Shown here: piece after piece, positions 36,365-44,652 of the stretch
Position numbering within the stretch: the stretch's first letter is position 1
Layout of the letters: each line of letters starts with the position of its first letter
Assembly (NCBI GenBank): GCA_934463175.1
Contig: CAKSIW010000001.1
Span: 1 to 64,000 of the forward strand
Reading direction: 5' to 3'
Length of the DNA: 64,000 nt
From: an uncultured Clostridia bacterium
GTDB lineage: Bacteria > Bacillota > Clostridia > Monoglobales > Monoglobaceae
Made by a program: the position numbers and the translations under genes
Notes under the pieces: model-generated
What the model saw: the letters and a program-made list of their open reading frames with translations, nothing else
The model's database searches: none
Told to the model about the DNA's origin: nothing

Positions 36365-36408
36365 AGTATAACACATAAATGTTACAAACCCGTTACATTC
36401 ACATTACA
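36365..36408 (-). promoter_or_regulatory. Promoter with three TGTAAY repeats (WalR-type box)
   Basis: Minus strand TGTAAT (36403-36408), TGTAAC (36392-36397) and TGTAAC (36381-36386), each separated by five bases, giving an 11-bp period. TATACT (36365-36370) is ten bases further on. The -35 position is poor (ACGGGT), as expected for an activated promoter. The repeats fit the published WalR consensus TGT(A/T)A(A/T/C)-N5-TGT(A/T)A(A/T/C). Confidence 0.6.
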
Positions 36409-36427
36409 TTTTTCTAAAACATTTTTT

Positions 36428-36706
36428 GTTAACCTGATGTTAGCTGTCCGAACCCGATTTTAAGAGGCGGATTTCCGCTCAAACGGCGTTAAAATACTCG
36501 GCAATCCGCCAAGGATAGCCTCCGTTTTTGCCTTGTTTGAACGAAAATCCTCACGCTTAAAATTCTTTGACCTTAATCGGATGGAATTTTGAGAAGATTT
36601 TGGCGCGAAGGATGCAGGCGGGCTGACGCCCGGCAAAGACGACAAGGCAAAATATTCCGAAATTATGCCGATTAAGGCGGATTCGGATAACTAATATCAG
36701 GTTAAC
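36428..36706. repeat. Full-length GTTAAC-ended hairpin element (MITE-like), about 279 bp
   Basis: Ends are inverted copies of about 33 bp: GTTAACCTGATGTTAGCTG on the left and GTTAACCTGATATTAGTTA on the right strand read backwards, followed by TCCGAA(C/T)CCG. Inside, paired segments (for example TTTTGCCTTGT with ACAAGGCAAAA, and AAAATTC with GAATTTT) let the whole element fold back on itself. No gene is seen inside. Together with the flanks it fills the 437-bp gap before the amidase gene. Confidence 0.75.
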
Positions 36707-36731
36707 CTCCGCCGCGGCATCTGCATATAAT
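36702..36731 (+). promoter_or_regulatory. Probable promoter of the amidase gene, using the repeat end
   Basis: TATAAT (36726-36731) has TTAACC (36702-36707) 18 bp upstream; the latter is the right terminus of the repeat element. AAAGGAGG follows before the ATG. Confidence 0.45.
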
Positions 36732-36757
36732 ATAAATATCCGAAAGGAGGACTCACA

Positions 36758-37321
36758 ATGACTAAAATATTTATTGACCCGGGTCACGGAGGTCCCGACC
36801 CCGGAGCTGTCGGGAACGGTGTGACCGAGGAATATGTCAACCTGAATGTCTCGCTTGAGCTTGCACGGCTTCTGAGAAACGCGGGCTTTGATGTCAGGCT
36901 GTACCGCACGACAAGCGATGAAAATGTTCTTGCCGACAAAAATGCCGATCTGCGCAACCGTGCCAATATGGCAAACACATGGGGCGCGGACTATTTCATC
37001 AGCATTCACACAAACAGCTCCACCATTCCGACGGCAAACGGGGTTGAGGCATATGTCTACCGTCTCGGCGGCACAAGCGAGAGGCTTGCACAGTCAATCG
37101 TGAACGCGGTTTCCGATGACCTCGGTTCAAAAAACCGCGGTGTCATGCAGGCAAACTTTGCGGTTCTGAGACGTACAAATATGCCTGCGGTTCTGGTTGA
37201 ACTGGGCTATCTGACCAATGCAACCGAGGCTCTCAACCTGAACAGCCCGGCATGGCAAAGGGCTGTTGCCGCCGCAATTTTCAACGGTATCGTGAATGCA
37301 ATCGGACTGCCCAGTCCCTGA
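36758..37321 (+). CDS. N-acetylmuramoyl-L-alanine amidase (Amidase_3), no signal peptide
   Basis: 187 residues, a stand-alone zinc amidase that cuts the bond between MurNAc and the stem peptide. Motifs are FIDPGHGGPDPGAVGNG (first His at residue 9), VTEEYVNL (Glu ligand), DYFISIHTNSS (second His, about 78) and AVLVELGYLTNATEA (catalytic Glu). No signal peptide or wall-binding domain is present, as in mother-cell amidases released at lysis (CwlC type) or prophage endolysins; no phage genes surround it. AAAGGAGG lies before the ATG. Confidence 0.9.
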   Translation: MTKIFIDPGHGGPDPGAVGNGVTEEYVNLNVSLELARLLRNAGFDVRLYRTTSDENVLADKNADLRNRANMANTWGADYFISIHTNSSTIPTANGVEAYVYRLGGTSERLAQSIVNAVSDDLGSKNRGVMQANFAVLRRTNMPAVLVELGYLTNATEALNLNSPAWQRAVAAAIFNGIVNAIGLPSP

Positions 37322-37333
37322 TCCGCTGTCAGG

Positions 37334-37504
37334 TTAATTTGCAAGGGCGGCGGTCAAGGCGGCAAGCATAGCCGGCACAACAATGAAGCACACCGCGCCG
37401 CCCGCCCTGTTTTTTCTCTTTATCTCCCACACTCCGGCACTGAAAATATATACACTCTGCCAAAGCACAAGAATTGTGAATAACACCTTCAATGTCTGCG
37501 GCAT
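37334..37504 (-). CDS. Tiny two-helix membrane protein, candidate germinant receptor D subunit
   Basis: A 56-residue gene not usually called because of its size. It starts on the stop codon of the GerC-like gene (TGATG at 37504-37506) with GGGAGGTGG upstream, so it is translationally coupled to the receptor. Two hydrophobic segments (LKVLFTILVLWQSVYIFSAGV, about 5-25 and CFIVVPAMLAALTAALA, about 39-55) flank a basic loop (EIKRKNRAG). Size and topology match the D subunits encoded at the end of some Bacillus receptor operons, but sequence identity cannot be claimed by eye. Confidence 0.65.
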   Translation of the reverse strand: MPQTLKVLFTILVLWQSVYIFSAGVWEIKRKNRAGGAVCFIVVPAMLAALTAALAN

Positions 37505-38727
37505 CATTCCACCTCCCTGACAATCTCAAGTTTCACATCAAACTCCGCATTTGAGAATTTTTTATCCCAGCCAAAATTCTCTTTTTCCTTCCATGTTAAA
37601 AAATGTCCGCGATACATCTTTTCAATTCCGAGAATGTCCGCATTCAGCTCATGTGACACGGAATAGAGAAAATCCGAAAACTTTTTCTCAGCCGCCGCAC
37701 GCAAATCGGAGAACAGCTCGTCATATGACGAATAGCCGTCGGGCAGTCTGCCGCCGATATACTCCGCATTCAGTCTTTGCGTCACACCGATTTTCAGTCT
37801 GCCGCCCTCATCACGCACGCTGTATTTTGCCGCGCACGGCACAAAAATTCTGAACGTCACCGTCTCATCTGCCTTGTGACGGCTGCGAACCGAAACCGTA
37901 CATTTTTTTATGTCGCGCTTCAGAATATTAAACACCAGCGCGCAATCCCCGTCCATCGTGCCGGCGGGTCTGCCTTTTTTAAAAACAGCCATACCTCTCA
38001 GATCAGACCTTGCGGAGGAAACATGAGAATCACCCGACTCAATCCAGCCGCCGTCCGTGCTTCCGTCCGCACCGTGTTCGTCCGCGGCTTCATATTTTGC
38101 CGTGCACGCAATCGGCAGAACGCTGTCTCCGCCGTCCGCACTCTCGTCAACAAAATCACGCAGACGCTTTGACGGAGCATAGATATTGTTTGAACGCAGC
38201 GACATCAGCTCATAGTATTTTGCCGTGTTAATCTCAGGCTCGGGATTCACACAGCGCAGATATTCCTCCGCACTTCTCTCCGCCGCCGCAACAGCCGTAT
38301 GCGGACGGATTTCGCGCTCATGCAGAAAAAGCTGTGAATGCATTGTCTGCGCATCCGAGTCCGCACTGCCCGAAAACACAATCATTTTCAGGTGCGACAT
38401 GTCAATGTTTTTGCTCAGAAAATTGTTTATCATATTCTTTGCTACATAGAAATCGGGAGCTTTTATGACCGTGTTTTTCACCGACGGATTCCCGCTGTCG
38501 GCAATTCCGCCATCCTCCGCATTCTCTCCGTCTCCGCCGTCTCCTCCGCCTCCGTCCGTCTCGTTCGGGGCTGCAAACTGGAATGTATACTTAAAATTCC
38601 CGTCCTCCGCGTCGTCAATTCCGACCGCAATTATATATGCCGTTTCATCAATCTCGCGGCTGTCATAGCACGAGCAGCACAAAACCGCCGCCGCGCACAG
38701 CACAGCCGCCGCACTAATTCCTCTCAT
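37504..38727 (-). CDS. gerC: Germinant receptor C subunit lipoprotein (Ger(x)C)
   Basis: 407 residues. A lipoprotein signal (RGISAAAVLCAAAVLCCSC, Cys near residue 20) is followed by SREIDETAYIIAVGIDDAEDGNFKYTFQFAAPNE, the usual start of Ger(x)C proteins. A glycine/acid-rich insert (DGGGGDGGDGENAEDGG, about 57-75) is unusual. It ends with the Ger C-terminal domain (DEDLFSDLRAAAEKKFSDFLYSV-like, NADILGIEKMYRGHFLTWKE). It anchors in the spore inner membrane. The start at 38727 has GGGAGG upstream and overlaps gerB by 14 bases. Confidence 0.9.
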   Translation of the reverse strand: MRGISAAAVLCAAAVLCCSCYDSREIDETAYIIAVGIDDAEDGNFKYTFQFAAPNETDGGGGDGGDGENAEDGGIADSGNPSVKNTVIKAPDFYVAKNMINNFLSKNIDMSHLKMIVFSGSADSDAQTMHSQLFLHEREIRPHTAVAAAERSAEEYLRCVNPEPEINTAKYYELMSLRSNNIYAPSKRLRDFVDESADGGDSVLPIACTAKYEAADEHGADGSTDGGWIESGDSHVSSARSDLRGMAVFKKGRPAGTMDGDCALVFNILKRDIKKCTVSVRSRHKADETVTFRIFVPCAAKYSVRDEGGRLKIGVTQRLNAEYIGGRLPDGYSSYDELFSDLRAAAEKKFSDFLYSVSHELNADILGIEKMYRGHFLTWKEKENFGWDKKFSNAEFDVKLEIVREVE

Positions 38728-39790
38728 GTGTCCGCCTCCCGACTGCGGCTGACGCACCAATCAAAGCCGCAAAAATCAAAACCGCCGCCAAGCTTCCGAA
38801 AAACAGAATGCGTCCGAGCATATCCTCAAAGCCCGATGTCACCCCGATCGCGCATAAAAACGCCGCAGATGCAAGCGGCAGTGCAAACACGCGGTCGCCT
38901 GCCGTGCCGAAGGCACGCTTTATGACATATGTCATCTCAAACAGCACAAGTGCTGAAAAAAGCATTTCGCCGAGAGCTGTCACCAGCATATACACCGCGT
39001 CAATCCGCTGAAGAAATCTTCCGCAGTATACCTCCTTGAGCAGAACATAAAGCGGATATTTCACCTGTGCCGACATCGGATAGGGAATTGCCGCCGAATA
39101 TGCAAGCACAAACACCGCATTCAGCACCGCCGCCGCGGCAGCTCCGCCGACCGCAAAGCGGCGGAACGTCTCACTTGATTCGCACATCGGAGCAAGCAGG
39201 CACAGCATAATCAAATCGGCATACATTGCAAGTCCCTCCGCAGCATTCTTCACAACCGCGCCTCCGCCGCTGCCCAGAATCGGAAGAAGATTTGCAAAAT
39301 CCGCATGAACAAGCACCGAGGCAAGCATAATCACCGTCAGAAGCAGCACAAACGGAATTATGACAAGGTGAGTGCGTGCAATTGCCGCAAGACCGCGCAC
39401 CGCACCGAAATACATCGCCGCCGCGAACGGCAGCAGGACATACCACATCGGAGCCGAGGGAAAGGCAACCTGTGCGGCAAACACTGCCGACTCGCGCAGC
39501 GAAAACACCGCCGACACCGCAAGATATATAAGCAGAACCGCCGCTGCGGCATATTTCCCCGTCCTTCCCATTGTCCTCTCCGCCGCGGAAATCAAATCAC
39601 AGTCCGCACGGCACACAAGCCACACCAAAAGCACGGCGGCAGCACCCGTCAGAATTGAGGACAGTGCCGCTCCCGTTCCCGATATTTTCGGATATACCAG
39701 AGAAAGTCTTGTGAAAAATCTGAACGTCAATACGTTCACGGCGAGAAACACGGTTTCCCTGCCGCCGAAAATTCTGTTTTTTCCTTCCAT
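38714..39790 (-). CDS. gerB: Germinant receptor B subunit (spore germination permease-like)
   Basis: 358 residues, all membrane: about ten hydrophobic helices of the APC-transporter fold, like GerB proteins (endospore germination permease). Visible elements are VFLAVNVLTFRFF at the start, LRESAVFAAQVAFPSAP, and RIDAVYMLVTALGEMLFSALVLFEMTYVIKRAFG near the end. It forms the ligand-binding core of the receptor with GerA and GerC. The gene starts 12 bases after gerA, with AGGAGG before the ATG. Confidence 0.9.
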   Translation of the reverse strand: MEGKNRIFGGRETVFLAVNVLTFRFFTRLSLVYPKISGTGAALSSILTGAAAVLLVWLVCRADCDLISAAERTMGRTGKYAAAAVLLIYLAVSAVFSLRESAVFAAQVAFPSAPMWYVLLPFAAAMYFGAVRGLAAIARTHLVIIPFVLLLTVIMLASVLVHADFANLLPILGSGGGAVVKNAAEGLAMYADLIMLCLLAPMCESSETFRRFAVGGAAAAAVLNAVFVLAYSAAIPYPMSAQVKYPLYVLLKEVYCGRFLQRIDAVYMLVTALGEMLFSALVLFEMTYVIKRAFGTAGDRVFALPLASAAFLCAIGVTSGFEDMLGRILFFGSLAAVLIFAALIGASAAVGRRTHERN

Positions 39791-39802
39791 GTCACACGCC
39801 TC

Positions 39803-41449
39803 CTATGATTTCCATTTTCTGCTGATGTGCGGCTGTTTTTTCTCCTGCTGAGGGCGCAGATCGCGCGGACGAAGCTCGCGCTTCCACATCGGCTTGATGA
39901 ACGGTGCGCCTCCGCCGCCGATTTTCGGTGTTATCGGTGAAAGATATGGCACGCCGAGAGCCTCGCTTGACGCAAGATAAACCGCCGCCGCAAAAATTCC
40001 GAGAGCCAGTCCCAAAAAGCCTGCCGCCGCACCGAGAGCCACAAAAACAAACTGAAGCACCGAAACCGCTCTTGAAAGTGCAAGAGTCGGCGCGGCAAAC
40101 GACCCGAGAGCCGAGATTGAGACAATGATAATCAGCAGCGGGCTTGCAATGTTTGCCTCAACCGCAGACTGCCCGAGAATCAAACCTCCGACAATTCCGA
40201 GGGTTGACCCGATCGGGTCGGGAACACGCACAGACGCTTCCTTAATCAGTTCAAACGCAACTATCATTATCACAAGCTCCAGGACAATCGGAAACGGCAT
40301 TTTCTCGCGGCTTGCCTCAATTGCAAGCAGAAGGTCTGTCGGTATGCTCTCGTGATGATATAGTGCTGTTCCCGTGAACACTCCCGGCAGAAGCAGAGCA
40401 AGCGCGATTCCGATTATGCGCACAATGCGCATGAAATTTGCTTCAATGACTCTGACATAATTATCTTCCGACGCCTCAACAAGGTCGGCTGCCGTTGCCG
40501 GAAGAACAAGCACAAACGGGCTGCCCTGAACAATCACAACAACCTTTCCGTCCGCAAGCTGAGCCGCGGCACGGTCGGGTCTCTCCGTTTTCAGCACCTG
40601 AGGCAGAGGAAACACCGCACTGTCCTCAATCAGCATTTCCACATCAGCCGACGAGAACACATATTCCACATCAATCTCGCGCAGTCTCCGTCTCACCTCT
40701 CCGACCAGCGATTCATTTGTGATTCCGTTTATATACATCAGTGCGCACGGCGTTTTGCTCTTGCTGCCGATTGAAATTTTTTCGGCAATCAGGTTTGCAT
40801 CCTTGAGAATTTTTCTCACAAGACCAATGTTTGTCATTATCTTTTCGTTGAACGCCTCCTGAGGACCCGAAAGAGTGGCTTCTGTGATCGGCTTGCCGAC
40901 ATCTCTGCCGCTCCATCCCTTGACATCGGCAACAAATGCCGAGCTGCAGCCGTCCACAAACACCGCACAGTTCCCGAACTCAACCATTTCAATTATTTTC
41001 TGCATTTCGGTCTGCTTGTCGTTCGGAGCCTGCGCAATCATTCGCCGATATACCAAATCCTCAATATCCCCATTCTCTGCCGCACGGTCTGTTCCGCACA
41101 CCATGAGCGGATTCAGAATGTCGCGGTTGATATAGTCCGCATTGACAAGTCCGTCATAGAATATCAAAAATGCGTCAACCGTTGTGTCTCCCGTTCTGAC
41201 CTCAAATTCGCGCAGAACCAGGTCAAAGTTTTTCGGCAGCTCAAACGCGTCACGGACAAACTCCAGATTCTCTTGCAGCTTCGGGCTGACATTTCCCGTT
41301 TTATAGGTATATGTTCCCTTGTCCGCAATGTTATTCTTAATGTATTCGTTCACACCGCGGTTTTGCATCTCATGCGGCACGGGACGTTTAATCTCAAAGT
41401 TGTCCCGAATCCCCGGTCCGTCATATATGAACAGCTTTTTCAAATCCAA
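39803..41449 (-). CDS. gerA: Germinant receptor A subunit
   Basis: About 548 residues, the usual size of GerA. The soluble N-terminal domains (about 50-320; TGDTTVDAFLIFYDGLVN, DGCSSAFVADVKGWSGRDVGKPITEATLSGPQEAFNE) carry the family core; five or so membrane helices follow (about 335-500; IGIALALLLPGVFTG, LVIMIVAFELIKEASVRVPDPIGSTLGIVGGLILGQSAVEA). The C-terminal tail is basic. TTG at 41449 fits the AGGTGAG ribosome site; the longer GTG at 41458 has none. It is the first gene of the receptor operon. Confidence 0.93.
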   Translation of the reverse strand: MDLKKLFIYDGPGIRDNFEIKRPVPHEMQNRGVNEYIKNNIADKGTYTYKTGNVSPKLQENLEFVRDAFELPKNFDLVLREFEVRTGDTTVDAFLIFYDGLVNADYINRDILNPLMVCGTDRAAENGDIEDLVYRRMIAQAPNDKQTEMQKIIEMVEFGNCAVFVDGCSSAFVADVKGWSGRDVGKPITEATLSGPQEAFNEKIMTNIGLVRKILKDANLIAEKISIGSKSKTPCALMYINGITNESLVGEVRRRLREIDVEYVFSSADVEMLIEDSAVFPLPQVLKTERPDRAAAQLADGKVVVIVQGSPFVLVLPATAADLVEASEDNYVRVIEANFMRIVRIIGIALALLLPGVFTGTALYHHESIPTDLLLAIEASREKMPFPIVLELVIMIVAFELIKEASVRVPDPIGSTLGIVGGLILGQSAVEANIASPLLIIIVSISALGSFAAPTLALSRAVSVLQFVFVALGAAAGFLGLALGIFAAAVYLASSEALGVPYLSPITPKIGGGGAPFIKPMWKRELRPRDLRPQQEKKQPHISRKWKS

Positions 41450-41528
41450 AAATCTCACCTCATGTCAAGTATTGCCTTTTCTTGCCCTGTTTATCCGCAA
41501 AATACCTTAATAAAGTTTGCAAAATCTA

Positions 41529-41556
41529 TTGACTTTTTCGTCCGATGTGATAAAAT
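41529..41556 (+). promoter_or_regulatory. Promoter of the esterase-VanW operon
   Basis: TTGACT (41529-41534), 16-bp spacer, TAAAAT (41551-41556), some 40 bases before the esterase start. Confidence 0.6.
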
Positions 41557-41596
41557 CATTCTGTAGGTAAAATAATTACAAGGAGTTGTGCATACA

Positions 41597-42418
41597 ATGA
41601 TAAACAAAACCATTAACTTAAGAAAAGAACCTATCAACGGATTTATGCCGACAATGACTACATATGTGCAGTATGATTCGCTCTATAATCAGGACTCAAT
41701 CAAAGCACCGCGCAAGCGCGGAGCGGTTGTCATCTGCCCCGGCGGCGGATATGCATTCTGCTCTCCGCGCGAGGCAGAGCCGATTGCATTGCAGTTCTGC
41801 GCCGCAGGCTTTCAGGCTTTTGTGGTTGACTACTGTGTTGAACCGATAAAATATCCCGAATCGCTCCGCGATGTTTCGGAGGCGGTTAAGCTTGTCCGTG
41901 CAAATGCCGATGATTGGGACGTTGACCCCGACAAAATCGCTGTGTGCGGTTTTTCGGCAGGCGGTCATCTTGCCGCAAGTCTCGCAACACTCTGGAACAG
42001 CGAAGAAGCAATTAAATGCGAAAATGAGGAGAACAAGCCGAATGCGGCAATTCTCTGCTATCCCGTCCTGATTTGGGATAGCGGCGAAAAAGCTCATAAG
42101 GGTTCATTCTATAACCTCATGGGAAAGGGCTTGTCCGATGAGGAATATAACCACCTCTCTCTCGAAAAGCGCATAACCGCGGACACACCGCAGACATTTC
42201 TGTGGCACACCTTTGAGGACGGCTCTGTTCCGGTTGAAAACAGCCTTAAATTTGCAAATGAGCTGCGCAAAAACGACATACCCTTTGAAATGCACATCTA
42301 TCCATTCGGCTGCCACGGGCTTTCACTTGCAACTCCCGATGTTGGCAACACAGATGACCCTCATGTTGCTTCATGGATGCGCATGGCTTGCGAATGGCTC
42401 AAAACTGTTTTTAAATAA
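41597..42418 (+). CDS. Alpha/beta hydrolase, acetyl-esterase type
   Basis: 273 residues, cytoplasmic. AVVICPGGGYAFCSPREAEPIALQF has the oxyanion-hole HGG-like motif (here CPGGGY), VCGFSAGGHLAASLA has the nucleophile Ser (GxSxG), and the acid/His are in FLWHTFEDGSVPVENS and HIYPFGCHGLSLA. The layout matches BD-FAE/acetyl xylan esterase-like enzymes that remove acetyl or other acyl groups from sugars. ATG at 41597 sits 11 bases after AAGGAG; a GTG at 41588 is too close. It precedes the VanW gene by 30 bp. Confidence 0.85.
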   Translation: MINKTINLRKEPINGFMPTMTTYVQYDSLYNQDSIKAPRKRGAVVICPGGGYAFCSPREAEPIALQFCAAGFQAFVVDYCVEPIKYPESLRDVSEAVKLVRANADDWDVDPDKIAVCGFSAGGHLAASLATLWNSEEAIKCENEENKPNAAILCYPVLIWDSGEKAHKGSFYNLMGKGLSDEEYNHLSLEKRITADTPQTFLWHTFEDGSVPVENSLKFANELRKNDIPFEMHIYPFGCHGLSLATPDVGNTDDPHVASWMRMACEWLKTVFK

Positions 42419-42448
42419 ACAAACACTTTAAATTTGCGGGGGAGTTAT

Positions 42449-44278
42449 ATGAAAAACGAAAACACCGAAAACAAAAAATTTAAGTTTGCACCGCTCAAAA
42501 AGCTGAAAAGCTCCCGTGCGCTGTTTGTGACGGTATGCACCGCCGCAGCTGCCGTGCTTGTCATCATCGGCTTTTCGGCGTATGCCGCGGCATATTCCGA
42601 CATTCTGCCGAACACATGGACAGGCGGCTGCAGTATCGGTGCAATGTCAAAAGAGGAAGCAAGGGCGGAGCTTGACACCGTCATTGCAAAGCCAATGAAC
42701 GAAAGAGTTCTCACGCTCACGTGCGGAGAAAATTCACAAAGCTTCAGCTTCAAAGAGCTTGGTGTCAGCCTCGACCTTGACTCAACAGTTGACGCGGCAT
42801 ACGGCATCGGCAGGCACAGCGGTGTTTTCTCAAAGACCGCAGCCCTTCTCGGCGCAGCCTTCCGCAAATCTGACATTGAACTCTCCGTGAACGTTGACGC
42901 GGAGATTTTGGACAGCATAATCACGGCTCTTGCCTCAGGTTATGAAACCGATGTCACCGAGACGTCATATAAGCTTGACGGAAGCCGTCTTGTCATCACA
43001 AAAGGCGACAGCGGAATGAAGGTCAACCGCGAAAGTGCCGCAGAAAGCATTAAAAAAGCTGTCACTGACACAAAAATATCCGAGCTGACTCTCAGCCCCG
43101 AACAGACCAAGCCGAGTCCTGTTAATATTGATGAGCTTTATGACAAGCTTTCGGCAGAGCCGCGCGACGCATACTACACAAGGGACGGGAACGGCGAGGT
43201 TGTTATTGCGGATGAGGTTCCGCAGATTATAGCCGACAAGAAAAAGCTGAAGGCAGCGTTTGATTCAAAGGAAAAGGTCTGCACGGTTGAGGTCAAAACG
43301 GTTATGCCGCAGAAAACCGCGGCAATGCTGCGCCAAATGCTGTTCCGCGACACTCTTTCCTCATTCTCCACCGGCTTTGCTTCAAGCACCGCGGCAAGAG
43401 CCGCAAATGTGAGCATTGCCGCGTCAAGAATAAACGGATATATATTAATGCCCGGCGATGTGTTCTCATATGACAAAACAATCGGAAGGCGAACCCTGGC
43501 AAATGGCTACCGTGAGGCAGGCGTCTACATCGGCAACAAGGTCGAAAGCGGTGTCGGAGGCGGCATATGCCAGACCTCGTCCACGCTCTATTCAGCCGCG
43601 CTTTATGCAAATCTCGAAATTGTGAGCCGAACCTCGCATTCCCTCCCCGTGAGCTATGTTCCCGCAGGACAGGACGCAACGATTGCAGAGGGTGCAATTG
43701 ACCTTAAAATCAAGAATAACACGGAATATCCGATTAAGATTGTCGCAGCAGTCAGCGGCAGAACCGTCACCTGCAAATTTCTCGGCGTGAAGGTTCCGAA
43801 CCAGACCGTTGAGCTTGTGCACACACGCACGGCAAACTATTCGCCCAAAACGGAACGCACTGTGAATCCCTCAATTCCTCAGGGATATAAAAAGGTTATA
43901 AACCGCGGAGCACCGGGATATGCGGTTTCATCAAAGCGGATTGTCAAGGTTGGCGGCGAGGTTGTTAAGACCGAAAATCTGACCCGAAGCGTATATAATG
44001 CCGCGAGCATTGAGGAAGAGGTCAATCCTGCCGACAAGGACACACCGTCCGCAAATCTCGCAGTGTATACAGGAAAAATTGAAGCCGAGCCTGCCGAACA
44101 GCCGAGCGCACCGGCAAGCAGCGGAGCAGCACCTGTCGATGCGGACAAAAAACCGTCCGAAAACACAAAGCCCTCGGGAAACGCTCCCGAAGCCTCAGAA
44201 CCGCAGCACACGGACACTCCTTCTCACACTGAGACGGAGCCAAAGCCCGAAACGGTTGAAACAATTGGGGTTGACTGA
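42449..44278 (+). CDS. VanW family membrane-anchored cell-wall protein
   Basis: 609 residues. One N-terminal membrane helix (ALFVTVCTAAAAVLVIIGFSAYAA, about 24-47) anchors an extracellular region with two PG_binding_4-like domains (about 60-270), the VanW domain (about 315-450; LMPGDVFSYDKTIG, GGGICQTSSTLYSAALYANLEIVSR, SYVPAGQDATIAEGAIDLKIKNN), a G5-like stretch, and a disordered Pro/Glu/Ser tail of about 80 residues. VanW function is unknown; peptidoglycan contact is inferred. The start has GGGGGAG upstream. Confidence 0.9.
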   Translation: MKNENTENKKFKFAPLKKLKSSRALFVTVCTAAAAVLVIIGFSAYAAAYSDILPNTWTGGCSIGAMSKEEARAELDTVIAKPMNERVLTLTCGENSQSFSFKELGVSLDLDSTVDAAYGIGRHSGVFSKTAALLGAAFRKSDIELSVNVDAEILDSIITALASGYETDVTETSYKLDGSRLVITKGDSGMKVNRESAAESIKKAVTDTKISELTLSPEQTKPSPVNIDELYDKLSAEPRDAYYTRDGNGEVVIADEVPQIIADKKKLKAAFDSKEKVCTVEVKTVMPQKTAAMLRQMLFRDTLSSFSTGFASSTAARAANVSIAASRINGYILMPGDVFSYDKTIGRRTLANGYREAGVYIGNKVESGVGGGICQTSSTLYSAALYANLEIVSRTSHSLPVSYVPAGQDATIAEGAIDLKIKNNTEYPIKIVAAVSGRTVTCKFLGVKVPNQTVELVHTRTANYSPKTERTVNPSIPQGYKKVINRGAPGYAVSSKRIVKVGGEVVKTENLTRSVYNAASIEEEVNPADKDTPSANLAVYTGKIEAEPAEQPSAPASSGAAPVDADKKPSENTKPSGNAPEASEPQHTDTPSHTETEPKPETVETIGVD

Positions 44279-44649
44279 TGCAGACAATTAACTGTGCGCT
44301 GGAAAAGCTGAACCGTTCAAAATTCAGGTCAAGCTTTTCTCTGAATAAAAAACAGCTTGAATATATAAATGAAAAAGGACTTGACAAAATCCGCTCTCAT
44401 GCAGCGGATTTTGTCCGTTTGCGCCTTGCGCCCGCTGTGATTCCGAATGACGGAAAACAAACTCCCATGAAGGGACACCCTGTTTTCATCGCCCAGCACG
44501 CCACAGCATGCTGCTGCCGCGGCTGTCTTGAAAAATGGTATCGCGTGCCGAAGGGAATCCCTCTTTCCTCCGAACAGCAGGAAAAAATCGTCAATCTCAT
44601 CATGGCGTGGATTTCCGCGCAGTGCCAAGACGCAGCACGGCTGCACTAA
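44278..44649 (+). CDS. DUF4186 family protein
   Basis: 123 residues. The central part FSLNKKQLEYINEKGLDKIRSHAADFVRLRLAPAVIPNDGKQTPMKGHPVFIAQHATACCCRGCLEKWYRVPKGIPL is the whole DUF4186 domain, with a clustered CCCRGC and nearby His residues that may bind metal or act catalytically. Members are small cytoplasmic proteins of unknown role. It overlaps the VanW stop by one base (TGATG), so the two are translated together. Confidence 0.88.
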   Translation: MQTINCALEKLNRSKFRSSFSLNKKQLEYINEKGLDKIRSHAADFVRLRLAPAVIPNDGKQTPMKGHPVFIAQHATACCCRGCLEKWYRVPKGIPLSSEQQEKIVNLIMAWISAQCQDAARLH

Positions 44650-44652
44650 AAA

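Noticed and set aside
36557..37009. 150-codon minus-strand frame across the repeat and amidase gene
   Set aside because: It runs through the non-coding element and opposite the amidase; no ribosome site.
37318..37340. TCAGGTTAA near the end of the amidase gene as another repeat relic
   Set aside because: Too short, and the small CCTGA/TCAGG hairpin there is not distinctive.
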